A stretch of DNA of 64,000 bases from Pseudomonas entomophila (GTDB lineage Bacteria > Pseudomonadota > Gammaproteobacteria > Pseudomonadales > Pseudomonadaceae): contig NZ_JARGCS010000047.1 of the NCBI RefSeq assembly GCF_029193575.1, positions 62,001 to 126,000 of the forward strand, in the 5' to 3' direction. Below, piece after piece: positions 33,852 through 42,722 of this stretch (positions within the stretch are counted from its first letter, which is position 1; the number at the start of each line of letters is the position of its first letter). Made by a program: the position numbers and the translations under genes. The notes beneath the pieces are model-generated. The model was not told where the DNA came from. It saw nothing but the letters and a program-made list of their open reading frames with translations, and did no database searches.

Positions 33852-34727
33852 ATGCAATATCAGATCACTCACGCCGACCTCTCCCTGGTCCTCGCCCTGG
33901 AGCGCGGCCGCTCGCTGGCCAAGGCGGCCGAGCTGCTGAAGGTCGATGTTTCCACGGTGTTCCGCTCGATCCGCCGGCTGGAGTCGGCGCTGGGCACCGC
34001 GCTGTTCGTCAAGAGCCGCAAAGGCTACCTGCCGACCGATACCGCCCAGGCGTTGGCCGAACAGGCCGAGCGCGCCGAGCAGGCGCTGGACGCCGCACGC
34101 ATCGCCCTGACCAGCGGCGAGCAGGTGGTCAGCGGCACCGTGCGCCTGACCTGCACCGAGGCGGTGCTGCACAGCCTGCTGCTGCCGGCGCTCGCCGACT
34201 TCATGCCGAATTACCCGGCGCTGTCGCTGGAGATGGGCACCTCCAACACCTTCGCCAACCTCAGCCGCCGCGATGCCGACATCGCCCTGCGCCTGACCAA
34301 CACTCCGCCCGAGCACCTGGTGGGCCGTTGCCTGGGCTCGACCTCCTACGTGGTCTGCGGGCGCCCGGAGTTCGCCGCGCGGCTGGCCGAGGCGCCGGGC
34401 AGCGTGCCGTGGATCGCCCCCGACGACTCGATGCAGGACCACCCCACGGTGGTCTGGCGCAACCAGCAGCATCCGGGGCTGATGCCGCGCTACCAGTGCA
34501 GCGGCATGTCGACCATCGCCGAGTTGGTGAGCACCGGCTTGGGCGTGGCCGCGCTGCCCGACTACATGGTCCACGACCTGCCTGGGGTCGACGCCCTGAG
34601 CGGTGCGCTGCCGGGCTGCGACACCCAGCTGTGGCTGCTGACCCGGCCGGATTGCCGGGCGCTGCGCTCGGTGCAGACGCTGTTCGAGGAGCTGACGCCG
34701 CGTTTGCGTGAGGCGATGTCGCGTTGA
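33852..34727 (+). CDS. LysR-family transcriptional regulator
   Basis: A 291-residue regulator with an N-terminal winged helix (LVLALERGRSLAKAAELLKV to SRKGYLPTDTA) and a C-terminal periplasmic-binding-like effector domain (SGTVRLTCTEAVLHSLLLPA onward). It diverges from the gamma-glutamylpolyamine synthetase gene, so control of that operon is likely but inferred. The ATG at 33852 is the first of the conserved domain. A terminator between it and rpoZ was not recognised. Confidence 0.88.
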   Translation: MQYQITHADLSLVLALERGRSLAKAAELLKVDVSTVFRSIRRLESALGTALFVKSRKGYLPTDTAQALAEQAERAEQALDAARIALTSGEQVVSGTVRLTCTEAVLHSLLLPALADFMPNYPALSLEMGTSNTFANLSRRDADIALRLTNTPPEHLVGRCLGSTSYVVCGRPEFAARLAEAPGSVPWIAPDDSMQDHPTVVWRNQQHPGLMPRYQCSGMSTIAELVSTGLGVAALPDYMVHDLPGVDALSGALPGCDTQLWLLTRPDCRALRSVQTLFEELTPRLREAMSR

Positions 34728-34887
34728 CATACGCCGGCCTGTTGTAAGCGGGCGCTGGGAACCGTTATCGTCAGCCATCGGCCCCGACAAAACAGTCCTT
34801 CCCTATTGGCTGGTGATTTTTTAAACTATCGAGTCCGCCTGCCCATTCTGGGCTGCACGCCCACCGCATTTGCTACTGAGGAAGACC

Positions 34888-35151
34888 ATGGCCCGCGTAA
34901 CTGTTGAAGACTGCCTGGAACACGTGGATAACCGCTTTGAGCTGGTCATGCTCTCGACCAAGCGCGCCCGCCAGCTGGCCACCGGCGGCAAGGAACCGCG
35001 CGTGGCATGGGAAAACGACAAGCCCACCGTCGTCGCCCTGCGCGAAATCGCCGAAGGCATCGTCACCCCCGAGTTCATCGCCGCTGAAGAGATCGTCACC
35101 GAGGATCCGGTGTTCGCCGCGTTTGAGGACGAAAACAACGAGGCTGTCTGA
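34888..35151 (+). CDS. rpoZ: RNA polymerase omega subunit
   Basis: An 87-residue omega subunit, MARVTVEDCLEHVDNRFELV, followed by LSTKRARQLATGG and DKPTVVALREIAEG. It aids assembly of RNA polymerase and forms one ppGpp site in proteobacteria, matching its neighbour spoT. AGGA lies about 8 nt upstream of the ATG at 34888; a start six codons earlier is less likely. Confidence 0.97.
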   Translation: MARVTVEDCLEHVDNRFELVMLSTKRARQLATGGKEPRVAWENDKPTVVALREIAEGIVTPEFIAAEEIVTEDPVFAAFEDENNEAV

Positions 35152-35210
35152 TTCATGCCCGGTCGACGTCGCGCGGCACAAGGCCCTGATCCTCGGCAGG
35201 AGGTAACCCC

Positions 35211-37319
35211 ATGCCGAGCATAGATACCCTCGCCGAACGGCTGTCGACCTACTTGGGCGCGGAACAGGTCAACCTGGTCCGCCGCGCCTACTTCTATGCC
35301 GAACAGGCCCACGACGGGCAGCGCCGCCGCAGCGGCGAGGCCTACGTGACCCACCCGCTGGCGGTCGCCAGCATCCTCGCCGACATGCACATGGACCATC
35401 AGAGCCTGATGGCCGCCATGCTGCACGACGTGATCGAAGACACCGGCATCGCCAAGGAAGCCTTGAGCCAGCAGTTCGGCGAAACCGTCGCCGAGCTGGT
35501 CGACGGGGTCAGCAAGCTGACCCAGATGAACTTCGAGACCAAGGCCGAGGCGCAGGCCGAGAACTTCCAGAAGATGGCCATGGCCATGGCCCGCGACATC
35601 CGCGTGATCCTGGTCAAGCTGGCCGACCGCCTGCACAACATGCGCACCCTGGAAGTGCTGTCCGGCGAGAAGCGCCGGCGCATCGCCAAGGAAACCCTCG
35701 AGATCTACGCCCCCATCGCCAATCGCCTGGGCATGCACACCGTGCGCGTGGAGTTCGAGGACCTCGGCTTCAAGGCCATGCACCCGATGCGCTCCTCGCT
35801 CATCCACCGGGCGGTCAAGAGCGCGCGTGGCAACCGCAAGGAAATCGTCGCCAAGATCGAGCAGTCGCTGGCCAACTGCCTGGCCGCCGACGGCATCGAG
35901 GGCGAGGTCAGCGGCCGGCAGAAGCACCTCTATGGCATCTACAAGAAGATGCGCGGCAAGCGCCGCGCCTTCAACGAGATCATGGACGTGTACGCCTTCC
36001 GCATCATCGTCGACAAGGTCGACACCTGCTACCGCGTGCTCGGCGCCGTGCACAACCTGTACAAGCCGCTGCCGGGGCGCTTCAAGGACTACATCGCGAT
36101 CCCCAAGGCCAACGGCTACCAGTCGTTGCACACCACGCTGTTCGGCATGCACGGCGTGCCCATCGAGATCCAGATCCGCACCCGCGAGATGGAAGAGATG
36201 GCCAACAACGGCATCGCCGCGCACTGGCTGTACAAGTCCAACGAGGACGAGCAGCCCAAGGGCAGCCACGCCCGCGCCCGCCAGTGGGTCAAGGGCATCC
36301 TCGAGCTGCAGCAGCGCGCCGGCAACTCGCTGGAATTCATCGAGAGCGTGAAGATCGACCTGTTCCCGGACGAGGTCTACGTGTTCACGCCCAAGGGCCG
36401 GATCATGGAGCTGCCCAAAGGCTCCACCGCCGTCGACTTCGCCTACGCGGTGCACACCGACGTCGGCAACAGCTGCATCGCCTGCCGCATCAACCGCCGC
36501 CTGGCGCCGCTGTCCGAGCCGCTGCAAAGCGGCTCGACGGTGGAGATCGTCAGCGCCCCGGGCGCCCGCCCGAACCCGGCCTGGCTGAACTTCGTGGTCA
36601 CCGGCAAGGCGCGCACGCACATCCGCCACGCCCTCAAGCAGCAGCGCCGCTCCGAGTCGATCAGCCTCGGCGAGCGCCTGCTGAACAAGGTGCTGACCGG
36701 CTTCGACAGCAGCCTGGAGAAGATCCCGCAGGAGCGCATCCTGGCGATCCTCAGCGAATACCGCCTGGAGCTGGTCGAAGACCTGCTCGAAGACATCGGC
36801 CTGGGCAACCGCATGGCCTACGTGGTCGCGCGCCGCCTGCTGTCCGCCGAGGGCGAGCAACTGCCGGCGCCGGAAGGCCCGCTGGCGATCCGTGGCACCG
36901 AAGGGCTGGTGCTCAGCTACGCCAAGTGCTGCACGCCGATCCCCGGCGACCCGATCGTCGGCCACCTGTCGGCGGGCAAGGGCATGGTCGTGCACCTGGA
37001 AGACTGCCGCAACATCAGTGAAATCCGCCACAACCCGGAGAAGTGCCTGCAACTCTCCTGGGCCAAGGACGTCACGGGCGAGTTCAACGTCGAACTGCGC
37101 GTCGAGCTGGAGCACCAGCGCGGCCTGATCGCGCTGCTGGCCAGCAGCGTCAACGCCGCCGACGGCAACATCGAGAAGATCAGCATGGACGAGCGCGACG
37201 GTCGCGTCAGCGTGGTCCAACTGGTGGTCAGCGTGCACGACCGCGTGCACCTGGCCCGCGTGATCAAGAAGCTGCGCACCTTGACCGGCGTGGTCCGCAT
37301 CACCCGCATGCGTGCGTAG
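35211..37319 (+). CDS. spoT: Bifunctional (p)ppGpp synthetase/hydrolase SpoT
   Basis: A 702-residue RelA/SpoT homologue. The HD hydrolase domain has HDVIEDT (from H72) and later LVKLADRLHNMRTL; the synthetase domain carries GRFKDYIAIPKANGYQSLHT near residue 290; a TGS domain (VYVFTPKGRIMELPKGSTAV) and a C-terminal ACT domain follow. The intact HD motif indicates active hydrolysis. AGGAGG precedes the ATG at 35211. The rpoZ-spoT-ridA order is conserved in gammaproteobacteria. Confidence 0.97.
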   Translation: MPSIDTLAERLSTYLGAEQVNLVRRAYFYAEQAHDGQRRRSGEAYVTHPLAVASILADMHMDHQSLMAAMLHDVIEDTGIAKEALSQQFGETVAELVDGVSKLTQMNFETKAEAQAENFQKMAMAMARDIRVILVKLADRLHNMRTLEVLSGEKRRRIAKETLEIYAPIANRLGMHTVRVEFEDLGFKAMHPMRSSLIHRAVKSARGNRKEIVAKIEQSLANCLAADGIEGEVSGRQKHLYGIYKKMRGKRRAFNEIMDVYAFRIIVDKVDTCYRVLGAVHNLYKPLPGRFKDYIAIPKANGYQSLHTTLFGMHGVPIEIQIRTREMEEMANNGIAAHWLYKSNEDEQPKGSHARARQWVKGILELQQRAGNSLEFIESVKIDLFPDEVYVFTPKGRIMELPKGSTAVDFAYAVHTDVGNSCIACRINRRLAPLSEPLQSGSTVEIVSAPGARPNPAWLNFVVTGKARTHIRHALKQQRRSESISLGERLLNKVLTGFDSSLEKIPQERILAILSEYRLELVEDLLEDIGLGNRMAYVVARRLLSAEGEQLPAPEGPLAIRGTEGLVLSYAKCCTPIPGDPIVGHLSAGKGMVVHLEDCRNISEIRHNPEKCLQLSWAKDVTGEFNVELRVELEHQRGLIALLASSVNAADGNIEKISMDERDGRVSVVQLVVSVHDRVHLARVIKKLRTLTGVVRITRMRA

Positions 37320-37342
37320 TCCGTCAACCGCAAGGAGTCACC

Positions 37343-37723
37343 ATGACCAAGACCGTCATCAACAGCGACAAGGCCCCCGCCGCCATCGGCACCTACTCCC
37401 AGGCGATCAAGGCCGGCAACACCGTGTACATGTCCGGGCAGATCCCGCTGGACCCAAAGACCATGGAACTGGTTGAAGGCTTCGAGGCCCAGACCGTGCA
37501 GGTCTTCGAGAACCTCAAGTCGGTGGCCGAGGCCGCTGGCGGCTCGTTCAAGGACATCGTCAAACTGAACATCTTCCTCACCGACCTGAGCCATTTCGCC
37601 AAGGTCAACGAGGTCATGGGCCGCTACTTCGAACAGCCCTACCCTGCCCGCGCCGCCATTGGCGTTGCCGCCCTGCCAAAGGGTTCGCAGGTCGAGATGG
37701 ACGCCATCCTGGTCCTCGAGTGA
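37343..37723 (+). CDS. ridA: RidA-family 2-iminobutanoate/2-iminopropanoate deaminase
   Basis: A 126-residue Rid protein: NSDKAPAAIGTYSQAIKAGN at the N terminus, MSGQIPLDPKTMELV, and the substrate-binding arginine in YPARAAIGVAALPKGSQVEM. It hydrolyses reactive enamine/imine intermediates released by PLP enzymes. AAGGAG precedes the ATG at 37343, 23 nt after spoT. Confidence 0.95.
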   Translation: MTKTVINSDKAPAAIGTYSQAIKAGNTVYMSGQIPLDPKTMELVEGFEAQTVQVFENLKSVAEAAGGSFKDIVKLNIFLTDLSHFAKVNEVMGRYFEQPYPARAAIGVAALPKGSQVEMDAILVLE

Positions 37724-37779
37724 CACCCCGGGTGGCGGGCACCACGCCCGCCACCTGCCCTGCCCAAGGTTTCCCCACC

Positions 37780-38511
37780 ATGCGTCATGCCCTGCCCCTC
37801 GCGCTGGCCGCACTGCTATTGGGCGGTTGCGCCAGCCACAAACCTGAAGATTTCAACGGCACCTGGGTCAACCAGGAGGCCATCGATGCCGCCGTCAAAG
37901 GCACCAGCCTGCGCCAAGCCCTGGCCGAGCATGGGCACGTGCTGGAATGGCAAATCGACGTGGCCAACCAGAAGGCCACCTACAGCAACGGCTTCGAGGC
38001 CGCCGAAGGCCAACTGGCCGCGGCGGACCAGCAATGGCAGGTCAATTTCGAAGGCGGCCAGACCGAACGCCTGAGCCTTGATGGGAAGGAACTGCACTCC
38101 GCCGATGCCTCTGGCGGAAAACAGACCTTTGTGCGCAGCAACCCGCCAGCCCCTGCTGACGCCCCGCTCGGCAGCAGCTTCGAGAAGGCCCTGTACAAAG
38201 CCTACCTGGGCGGCGACTGGAAGATCGTCGAAGGCCAGGGCCAGGGCGCCGTGGTGCGCTTCAGCGACAACGGCACCGTCACCGGGCTGCCTGGGCCTGA
38301 TCGGTACGCGCTGTGCCTGGCCGGCGACTGCGCGACCATGGGGGCGGGTAACGACAGCCTGTGGCTGGAGCGCAACCAGCGCGGTGCGCCGTGGATCTTC
38401 AAGCGCGATGACGACAAGCTGGAGATCTTCCAGGCGGTGAACACCGCCCAGCAGGACGAGATGCCGCAGTTGGCGCCAGGTGCGCGCCAGTGGTTGCTTG
38501 AGCGGGATTGA
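37780..38511 (+). CDS. Predicted lipoprotein of unknown function
   Basis: A 243-residue protein with a lipobox LLLGGCAS, so lipidated at C18. The rest is polar, with two segments of beta-rich character (DFNGTWVNQEAIDAA to SADASGGKQTF, and GDWKIVEGQGQGAVVRFSDN to WIFKRDDDKLEIFQ). I do not recognise a catalytic motif. The ATG at 37780 has AAGG 9 nt upstream; an in-frame earlier start would bury the signal peptide. It follows ridA by 56 nt and is followed by a composite REP-like element. Confidence 0.75.
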   Translation: MRHALPLALAALLLGGCASHKPEDFNGTWVNQEAIDAAVKGTSLRQALAEHGHVLEWQIDVANQKATYSNGFEAAEGQLAAADQQWQVNFEGGQTERLSLDGKELHSADASGGKQTFVRSNPPAPADAPLGSSFEKALYKAYLGGDWKIVEGQGQGAVVRFSDNGTVTGLPGPDRYALCLAGDCATMGAGNDSLWLERNQRGAPWIFKRDDDKLEIFQAVNTAQQDEMPQLAPGARQWLLERD

Positions 38512-38528
38512 TGTGCTCGGGCTGTAAC

Positions 38529-38593
38529 GGCCCTATCGCGACAGGGTTAACGCGCGCTCCTTTATAGGAGCGGGCTTACCCCGCGATAGGGCC
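38529..38593. repeat. Composite REP-like element
   Basis: Outer perfect 12-bp repeat GGCCCTATCGCG (38529-38540)/CGCGATAGGGCC (38582-38593) encloses an inner hairpin CGCTCC/GGAGCG (38555-38572). It lies between the lipoprotein stop and the frameshifted gene. Confidence 0.8.
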
Positions 38594-38615
38594 CGCCCTG
38601 ACACCACAGAACCCA

Positions 38616-38887
38616 TCAATGCAGCCGATTTCGGGCAACCTCGATGTCATCCATGATCGCCTTGGCGAACGCGCTCAGGTAATCCGCCGCACCCAGCAGT
38701 TTATGGTCATCCCCCATATCCCTTCACGCACCAGGTGCTTGATGTACCCCAGCAGCACTGACACCTGCTCGTAGGCATCGTCGAACGGCACGCCGGGCAT
38801 GACCCGGAACAAATGCATCGGCGCTTCACCGGCCTCGCAGAAGGTCTCGACGCCAACGGTCACGCCGGGTTTCGTCTCATCGCTCAT
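38616..38887 (-). pseudogene. Frameshifted DUF3077-like small gene
   Basis: From the ATG at 38887 (AAGGAG upstream) the frame reads MSDETKPGVTVGVETFCEAG, then LFRVMPGVPFDDAYEQVSVL, as in DUF3077 proteins of P. putida, but stops at 38675 after REGIWG and an unrelated tail. The expected C terminus DDHKLLGAADYLSAFAKAIM, then DDIEVARNRLH and stop at 38616, continues in the next frame. Restoring one G in the GGGGG run (CCCCC at 38711-38715 on the plus strand) joins the two perfectly. Either a true loss, a variable tract or a sequencing error. Function of the family is unknown. Confidence 0.78.
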
Positions 38888-38903
38888 TCCATCACTCCTT
38901 CGG

Positions 38904-39152
38904 TTACATACGCGCCAGCGCATGCTCGATCAGCGCGTGGGCGGTATCGGCCGAGCGACCGGCGTTGGAGAGCCGGTTCAGGCCTGGCAGGCCGGCATTG
39001 GCGCGGCAGTATTCATCGATGACTTCGGAGATGCCCAGCAGCAGGTCGTTGGCGACGGCGAGTGCGTCGGGTGGGATGAGGTCGGGGTGAGGGGTGGCGT
39101 AGAGGGTGTTGATCAGTTGGAGACGGGGTGGGTCGGGGACGATTTTTTTCAT
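38904..39152 (-). CDS. Small hypothetical protein upstream of DUF3077-like gene
   Basis: An 82-residue protein, MKKIVPDPPRLQLINTLYAT, then PDALAVANDLLLGISEVIDE and a C-terminal helical ADTAHALIEHALARM. It looks largely alpha-helical and soluble, with no signal peptide. I recall similar MKKIVPDPP-starting small proteins beside DUF3077 genes in P. putida, so this is probably a two-gene unit; the gap to the next start is 16 nt. No strong ribosome-binding site is seen before the ATG at 39152. Confidence 0.6.
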   Translation of the reverse strand: MKKIVPDPPRLQLINTLYATPHPDLIPPDALAVANDLLLGISEVIDEYCRANAGLPGLNRLSNAGRSADTAHALIEHALARM

Positions 39153-39516
39153 CTAGGCACCATGCAGTGTGGGGATGCCACCCGTTCGTTTCCACACATT
39201 AGGGTGACAGCTGTACACGGGGTGGAAAGACCGGTGCATGGTGAACCCGGCAGGTCCTGGGACCTCCCGCGTACAGCCGTCATGACGACAACAACCATGC
39301 GAACCACTGGGTTTCCACACCCGATCACTGAACCTTTCAGCGACCAGGTGAGCCTAGAGAGCTAGGTTTTCCAGGGCAATCAGACGGGAGCCGACATGTT
39401 TTGTAGGGTATTTCGACAAGGCTAGGGCAGGTAGTAGGACCCGACCTAGGCCACCGTAGGACATTTCGTAGATGTTGGTTTTTAGGGCCCTATCGCGGGG
39501 CAAGCCCGCGATGGCC
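39153..39516. other. 364-nt intergenic region with short repeats
   Basis: No gene was found. It contains GTTTCCACAC twice as direct repeats (39188-39197, 39311-39320), GTAGGGTATTTCG (39403-39415) and GTAGGACATTTCG (39456-39468), an ACAGCTGT palindrome, a CCTAG-AGAG-CTAGG hairpin (39353-39366), and a REP-like element at the right edge. It includes the presumed promoter of the small gene pair on the minus strand. Confidence 0.55.
39486..39516. repeat. REP-like palindrome abutting SDR gene stop
   Basis: GGCCCTATCGCGGG pairs with CCCGCGATGGCC, one mismatch, loop GCAAG. It ends directly at the stop codon (39517) of the minus-strand SDR gene. Confidence 0.75.
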
Positions 39517-40374
39517 TCACCCCCGCCCTTGCAGAATCGCCGCATACCCCTCTTTGTAGCTGGCATACGCCGGCGCCCACCCCAACGCCCGCGCCCGCGC
39601 ATTGCTGCAACGCTTGCTGCCAGTGCGCCGCACCCGCTGCTCATCCGACCACTCGGTAACGCCCATGTACTGACGCAACCACGCCACCACGTCAGCCAAT
39701 GGCGCCGGGTCGTCGTCGACACCGATGTAGTAGTCCTCCAGCGCCACGCCGTCCCTATCCGCCTGCAACAGGAACGCCAGCAACCCGGCGGCATCCTCGG
39801 CATGGATGCGGTTGCCATACAGCGGCGGCTCTTGCGCCACCCGATAACCCTGGCGCACCTGGCTGAGCAGCCACTCGCGCCCCGGCCCGTAGATGCCGGT
39901 CAGGCGCACCACGCTCGCCGGAATGCCACTGCCCAGGGCCAAGCGCTCCGCCTCGAGCATGACCCGCCCCGAATAACCCTCTGGCTCCGTGGCAGCGGTT
40001 TCGTCGACCCACTCGCCGTTCTGCTGCGCATAGACGCTGCTGCTGGAAACGAACAGCAGGCGACGCGGACGCTGGCCAGCGCTTTCCAACCAGCCCAACA
40101 CATGGCGCAGGCCCTCGACATAAGCGGCCTGGTAACCCGCCTCGTCATGCTGGCTGGCGGCCACGCAATACACCAGGTAGTCGGGCGCCTGGGTCGGCCA
40201 AGCCGCTGGAACGCGGGGCTCAGACAAATCGGCAGCCACCGGGCGAACGCCGTCGGGCAGCTGCGCTATCGAGCGCCGCAGGCCGTCGACGCGCCAGCCG
40301 CGAGCGAGCAACTGGCGGGCTAGACGGCCGCCCACATCGCCACACCCTACGATCATCGCGGATAGGTCTGACAT
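39517..40374 (-). CDS. Atypical SDR-family NAD(P)-binding protein
   Basis: A 285-residue Rossmann protein of the atypical SDR (YeeZ-like) type. The nucleotide-binding loop is MIVGCGDVGGRLARQLLARG, followed by VSSSSVYAQQNGEWVDE and the usual YxxxK site replaced by YSGRV, so classical epimerase chemistry is doubtful. The ATG at 40374 has TGGAG 9 nt upstream; a GTG one codon earlier is equally possible. It diverges from exbB. Function unknown. Confidence 0.8.
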   Translation of the reverse strand: MSDLSAMIVGCGDVGGRLARQLLARGWRVDGLRRSIAQLPDGVRPVAADLSEPRVPAAWPTQAPDYLVYCVAASQHDEAGYQAAYVEGLRHVLGWLESAGQRPRRLLFVSSSSVYAQQNGEWVDETAATEPEGYSGRVMLEAERLALGSGIPASVVRLTGIYGPGREWLLSQVRQGYRVAQEPPLYGNRIHAEDAAGLLAFLLQADRDGVALEDYYIGVDDDPAPLADVVAWLRQYMGVTEWSDEQRVRRTGSKRCSNARARALGWAPAYASYKEGYAAILQGRG

Positions 40375-40567
40375 CACAAAACTCCAGGGATGAAAGGCTC
40401 AGGCTATCCGGATTACACGATCAACGGCTAGGCGAAGACAAAAAAAGGCTACTCTATTACTTTTGTTAACAAGAATTACTTGCAATAATGGCGCCCAATC
40501 AGTTCTCGGCCCATCTCGAGAGGCCATGGAGAACGCGACTTCTTTTTCTTCATCAGGTCCGGCCAGC

Positions 40568-41527
40568 ATGACTCGTACTCAACCTTCCGCTTCGCCAACC
40601 ACGTCGCGCGCCTGGCGCGCCATCGCCGCGCTGCTGTTCAGCCTGGTGCTGGCCCCGGTCGCCATGGCCGAAGAGCCCACCGCCAACGCTGCAACCGCAC
40701 CCGCGGCGGCCAGCGCGCCGGCAGCGGCAGGCGGCGAGCAGGCACCGGTTGAGGCCACCCCCGTCGACGCCCAGGCGCCGGCAGGCGACAACGTCGAAGC
40801 GCTGGTCGAAGACACCTCGCTGGGCATGGCCCACGACCTGTCCCCCTGGGGCATGTACAAGAACGCCGACGTCGTGGTGAAGGCCGTGATGATCGGCCTG
40901 GCCATCGCCTCGATCATCACCTGGACCATCTGGATCGCCAAAGGCTTCGAGCTGATGGGCGCCAAGCGCCGCCTGCGTGGCGAGATCGCCGTGCTGAAGA
41001 AGTCGGCCAGCCTGAAAGACGCCAGCGACGTGGCGAACAAGGAAGGCACCCTGGCCCATACCCTGGTGCATGATGCCCTCGAGGAGATGCGCCTGTCGGC
41101 CAATGCCCGCGAGAAAGAAGGCATCAAGGAACGCGTGAGCTTCCGCCTGGAGCGCCTGGTCGCCGCCAGCGGCCGCAACATGAGCAGCGGCACCGGCGTG
41201 CTCGCGACCATCGGTTCCACCGCGCCGTTCGTCGGCCTGTTCGGCACCGTGTGGGGCATCATGAACAGCTTCATCGGCATCGCCAAGACCCAGACCACCA
41301 ACCTCGCCGTGGTCGCCCCGGGCATCGCCGAAGCCCTGCTGGCCACCGCCCTGGGCCTGGTCGCGGCGATCCCTGCCGTGGTCATCTACAACGTCTTCGC
41401 CCGTTCCATCGCCGGCTACAAGGCCCAGGTCTCCGACGCCTCGGCGCAGGTGCTGCTGCTGGTCAGCCGCGACCTCGACCACCAGGCTGGCGAGCGCGCC
41501 GCCCCGCACATGGTGAAAGTGGGGTAA
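40568..41527 (+). CDS. exbB: TonB-system energiser ExbB
   Basis: A 319-residue inner-membrane proton-channel subunit. An N-terminal signal-like helix (RAIAALLFSLVLAPVAMA) and an Ala/Pro-rich stretch precede the three-helix MotA/TolQ/ExbB core, with VLATIGSTAPFVGLFGTVWG, the conserved loop, and AIPAVVIYNVFARSI. The long periplasmic N terminus is typical of pseudomonad ExbB. The ATG at 40568 has AGG about 11 nt upstream; an ATG at 40526 would add 14 residues but its GAGAGG is too close. First gene of exbB-exbD-tonB. Confidence 0.93.
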   Translation: MTRTQPSASPTTSRAWRAIAALLFSLVLAPVAMAEEPTANAATAPAAASAPAAAGGEQAPVEATPVDAQAPAGDNVEALVEDTSLGMAHDLSPWGMYKNADVVVKAVMIGLAIASIITWTIWIAKGFELMGAKRRLRGEIAVLKKSASLKDASDVANKEGTLAHTLVHDALEEMRLSANAREKEGIKERVSFRLERLVAASGRNMSSGTGVLATIGSTAPFVGLFGTVWGIMNSFIGIAKTQTTNLAVVAPGIAEALLATALGLVAAIPAVVIYNVFARSIAGYKAQVSDASAQVLLLVSRDLDHQAGERAAPHMVKVG

Positions 41528-41530
41528 GCC

Positions 41531-41959
41531 ATGGGCCTGCATCTCAACGAAGGTGGCGACGACCTCGCCGAGAACCACGAAATCAACGTCACGCCGTTCA
41601 TCGACGTGATGCTGGTACTGCTGATCATCTTCATGGTGGCCGCGCCGCTGGCGACGGTCGACATCAAGGTCGACCTGCCCGCCTCCACCGCCAAGCCGGC
41701 GCCGAGGCCCGAGAAGCCGGTGTTCGTCAGCGTCAAGGCCGACAAGAAACTGTACGTCGGCGACGACGCGGTGGCCCAGCCCGAGCAGCTTGGCGCGATG
41801 CTCGACGCCAAGACCAAGGGCGACAAGGAAACCACCATCTTCTTCCAGGCCGACAAGGGTGTTGACTACGGCGACCTGATGGAAGTGATGAACACCATGC
41901 GCGCGGCGGGCTACCTCAAGGTCGGCCTGGTCGGGCTCGAGACGGCAGCCAAGAAATGA
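41531..41959 (+). CDS. exbD: TonB-system energiser ExbD
   Basis: A 142-residue protein with one N-terminal transmembrane helix (INVTPFIDVMLVLLIIFMVA), where the aspartate of FIDVML is the conserved proton-translocating residue, and a periplasmic domain. It starts 3 nt after exbB and overlaps tonB by 4 nt (ATGA), so the three are translationally coupled. Confidence 0.96.
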   Translation: MGLHLNEGGDDLAENHEINVTPFIDVMLVLLIIFMVAAPLATVDIKVDLPASTAKPAPRPEKPVFVSVKADKKLYVGDDAVAQPEQLGAMLDAKTKGDKETTIFFQADKGVDYGDLMEVMNTMRAAGYLKVGLVGLETAAKK

Positions 41960-42690
41960 CCAAGACGCGCTCCAACCTGGCGCGCTACGGCGGCAGCCTG
42001 GCGATCGTGCTGGCGCTGCACGTCATCGCCGTGCTGCTGACGCTCAATTGGTCGGTGCCGCAAGCCATCGAGCTGCCCCCCGCGGCGATGATGGTCGAGC
42101 TGGCGCCGCTGCCCGAGCCGGCGCCGCCGCCACCGCCCAAAGCCGCTCCACAGCCACCGGCGCCGGTCGAAGAACCGCCGCTGCCCAAGCTGGTGGAGGC
42201 ACCCAAGCCGAAGATCGCCATCGCCAAGCCGCCCAAGCCGCAGCCCAAGCCCCAGCCGCCCAAGCCCGAGAAGAAGCCTGAGCCGCCGAAGGACGAGCCA
42301 CCGGCCAAGGAACAGGTCGCGGACACGCCGCCCAGCAACACGCCACCGCAGAAGTCGGCGGCACCGGCGCCGAGCATCGCGTCCAACAGCAACGCCCTGC
42401 CGAGCTGGCAGAGCGACCTGCTGCGCCACCTGGCGAAGTACAAGAAGTACCCGGACGACGCGCGCCGCCGCGGCCTGCAAGGCATCAACCGGCTGCGCTT
42501 CGTGGTCGACGCCGAAGGCAAGGTGGTGTCGTACGCCCTGGCCGGCGGTTCCGGCAGCGCCGCGCTCGACCGCGCCACGCTGGAGATGATCCGCCGCGCC
42601 GGGACAGTGCCCAAGCCGCCGGCGGAATTGCTGAACAACGGCACGATCGAGGTAGTGGCGCCCTTCGTCTACTCGCTGGACAAACGCTGA
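41956..42690 (+). CDS. tonB: Energy transducer TonB
   Basis: A 244-residue protein anchored by an N-terminal helix (GGSLAIVLALHVIAVLLTLN), with a long Pro/Lys-rich periplasmic spacer of about 85 residues (PEPAPPPPPKAAPQPPAPVE onward) and a C-terminal TonB domain containing YPDDARRRGLQGINRLRFVV. It couples the inner-membrane proton gradient to outer-membrane transporters. It overlaps exbD by 4 nt and ends the operon. Confidence 0.95.
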   Translation: MTKTRSNLARYGGSLAIVLALHVIAVLLTLNWSVPQAIELPPAAMMVELAPLPEPAPPPPPKAAPQPPAPVEEPPLPKLVEAPKPKIAIAKPPKPQPKPQPPKPEKKPEPPKDEPPAKEQVADTPPSNTPPQKSAAPAPSIASNSNALPSWQSDLLRHLAKYKKYPDDARRRGLQGINRLRFVVDAEGKVVSYALAGGSGSAALDRATLEMIRRAGTVPKPPAELLNNGTIEVVAPFVYSLDKR

Positions 42691-42722
42691 TACTTTGCTT
42701 CTGTCACAAAACCGCAAGTCTG

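Noticed and set aside
38675..38887. Programmed -1 frameshift in the DUF3077-like gene
   Set aside because: No good slippery heptamer occurs at the G run, and a single-base loss explains the data more simply.
40440..40567. Possible Fur box before exbB
   Set aside because: The AT-rich stretch GAATTACTTGCAATAATG has only partial resemblance to the 19-bp consensus; a scored search would be needed.
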